Below are positions 45,131 through 45,762 of a stretch of 45,762 nt of DNA, piece after piece. This DNA comes from Lysobacterales bacterium (GTDB lineage Bacteria > Pseudomonadota > Gammaproteobacteria > Xanthomonadales > Xanthomonadaceae): positions 1-45,762 of the forward strand of contig JAATFG010000138.1 of NCBI GenBank assembly GCA_015655355.1, in the 5' to 3' direction. The notes beneath the pieces were generated by a model. It was given only the letters and a program-made list of their open reading frames with translations. It had not been told where the DNA came from and did not search any database. A program made the translations under genes and the position numbers. The stretch's first letter is position 1, and each line of letters starts with the position of its first letter.

Positions 45131-45157
45131 CTGGCACTCTCCCTTGGCGAGTGCCAA
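45131..45157 (+). promoter_or_regulatory. CIRCE element (HrcA operator) upstream of groES
   Basis: CTGGCACTC (45131-45139), 9 bases, GAGTGCCAA (45149-45157). Compared with TTAGCACTC-N9-GAGTGCTAA it differs at three of 18 arm bases, with the spacer exactly 9. Together with the sigma-32 promoter it indicates dual HrcA/sigma-32 control. Confidence 0.88.
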
Positions 45158-45205
45158 TCCCGCAAACCTCAAAAGTCCCTGAGCAAACTCGTAAAAGGAA
45201 CGACC

Positions 45206-45499
45206 ATGAGCACCAATCTGAAGCCGCTGTTTGATCGCATCGTCATCAAGCGCCTCGAAGCCGAAACCCGTTCGGCTGGCGGCATCTACATCCCCGACGC
45301 CGCCACCGAGAAGCCGATCCAGGGCGAAGTCGTCGCCGTGGGCCCGGGCAAGACCCTGGACAACGGTTCGCTGCGCGCACCGTCGGTGAAGATCGGCGAC
45401 AAGGTGCTGTTCGGCAAGTACAGCGGCACCGAAGTGAAGATCGACGGCACCGAATATCTCGTCGTCAAGGAAGAAGACCTGTTCGCCATCGTCGGCTGA
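45206..45499 (+). CDS. groES: Co-chaperonin GroES
   Basis: 97 residues, the usual length. Caps the GroEL ring. [20 protein letters not shown], the mobile loop region [20 protein letters not shown], and the C-terminal [18 protein letters not shown] 45206 follows AAAAGGAACGACC, giving a good Shine-Dalgarno. Followed by groEL after 81 bases, so they form the groESL operon under the promoter and CIRCE at 45060-45157. Confidence 0.98.
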   Translation: MSTNLKPLFDRIVIKRLEAETRSAGGIYIPDAATEKPIQGEVVAVGPGKTLDNGSLRAPSVKIGDKVLFGKYSGTEVKIDGTEYLVVKEEDLFAIVG

Positions 45500-45553
45500 G
45501 CAGGGTTTCGCTTCGAACATTTTTTGCCGGTGGGCGATTCGTCCACCCCATGA

Positions 45554-45762
<209 letters not shown>

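Noticed and set aside
44880..45205. Nested inverted repeat as an intrinsic terminator
   Set aside because: No T run follows on either strand, and both flanking genes are transcribed away from it.

Overview
The window is a dense, high-GC stretch of a gammaproteobacterial chromosome. Gene content and order fit the Xanthomonadales (Lysobacteraceae/Rhodanobacteraceae): spoT-ridA-recG, divergent mrcA and pilMNOPQ, gap-pgk-pyk with a class I fba, and dsbD-aroQ-accB-accC next to groESL. Genus-level assignment is inference from gene order and protein resemblance; no 16S or other marker is present. No tRNA, rRNA, insertion sequence, integrase or CRISPR array was seen.

Layout. 1-8.5 kb (+): 3' end of spoT, a ridA that carries a signal peptide, recG, a Tat-exported aspartylglucosaminidase-like enzyme, cutC, a nucleoside hydrolase, rpmE2 and gltA. 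8.5-13.2 kb: an isochorismatase-fold hydrolase (-) divergent from an Lrp/AsnC regulator (+), an overlapping pair (hypothetical protein and GFA-type zinc protein, -), and mrcA (-). 13.4-18.3 kb (+): the pilMNOPQ operon, coupled by start/stop overlaps and closed by a strong terminator. 18.4-25.3 kb (+): a six-gene MoxR-DUF58-DUF4381-VWA-VWA/TPR-BatD operon. 25.4-29.0 kb (+): a dicarboxylate/cation symporter, a 50-residue membrane protein and transketolase. 29.1-32.1 kb (+): a BlaI-type repressor, an M56 metalloprotease fused to a TonB-type C-terminal domain, a lipoprotein and a small exported protein, behind a consensus promoter overlapped by palindromic operator candidates. 32.2-34.4 kb (-): a flavin reductase-like protein, an S1/P1 nuclease and OmpW under a perfect FNR-type box. 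34.6-40.2 kb (+): gap, pgk, a HAD phosphatase, pyk and class I fba. 40.2-44.9 kb (-): dsbD, aroQ, accB, accC. 45.0 kb to the end (+): groES and the 5' end of groEL, with a sigma-32-like promoter and a CIRCE operator.

How the parts work together. PilM-Q form the alignment platform and secretin of type IV pili. The MoxR/Bat genes form a chaperone/VWA surface complex. gap, pgk, pyk, fba and tkt are central carbon enzymes feeding the citrate synthase encoded earlier. AroQ and AccB/AccC lead to shikimate and fatty-acid synthesis, and DsbD supplies periplasmic reductant. The BlaI/M56/TonB-domain group looks like a self-regulated envelope-stress or antibiotic-response module.

Three further features recur. 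A dispersed imperfect palindrome related to CCCTCTCCC...GGGAGAGGG occurs in five places, one inside the dsbD coding sequence. Several promoters use an extended -10 of the form TGC-TAGAAT or close variants. Most genes are packed with ATGA or TGATG overlaps that imply translational coupling. The most unusual items are the M56-TonB module bracketed by the palindromes, the secreted RidA form, the DsbD with two tandem N-terminal domains, the FNR box spaced for class II activation of ompW, and the 50-residue membrane protein.
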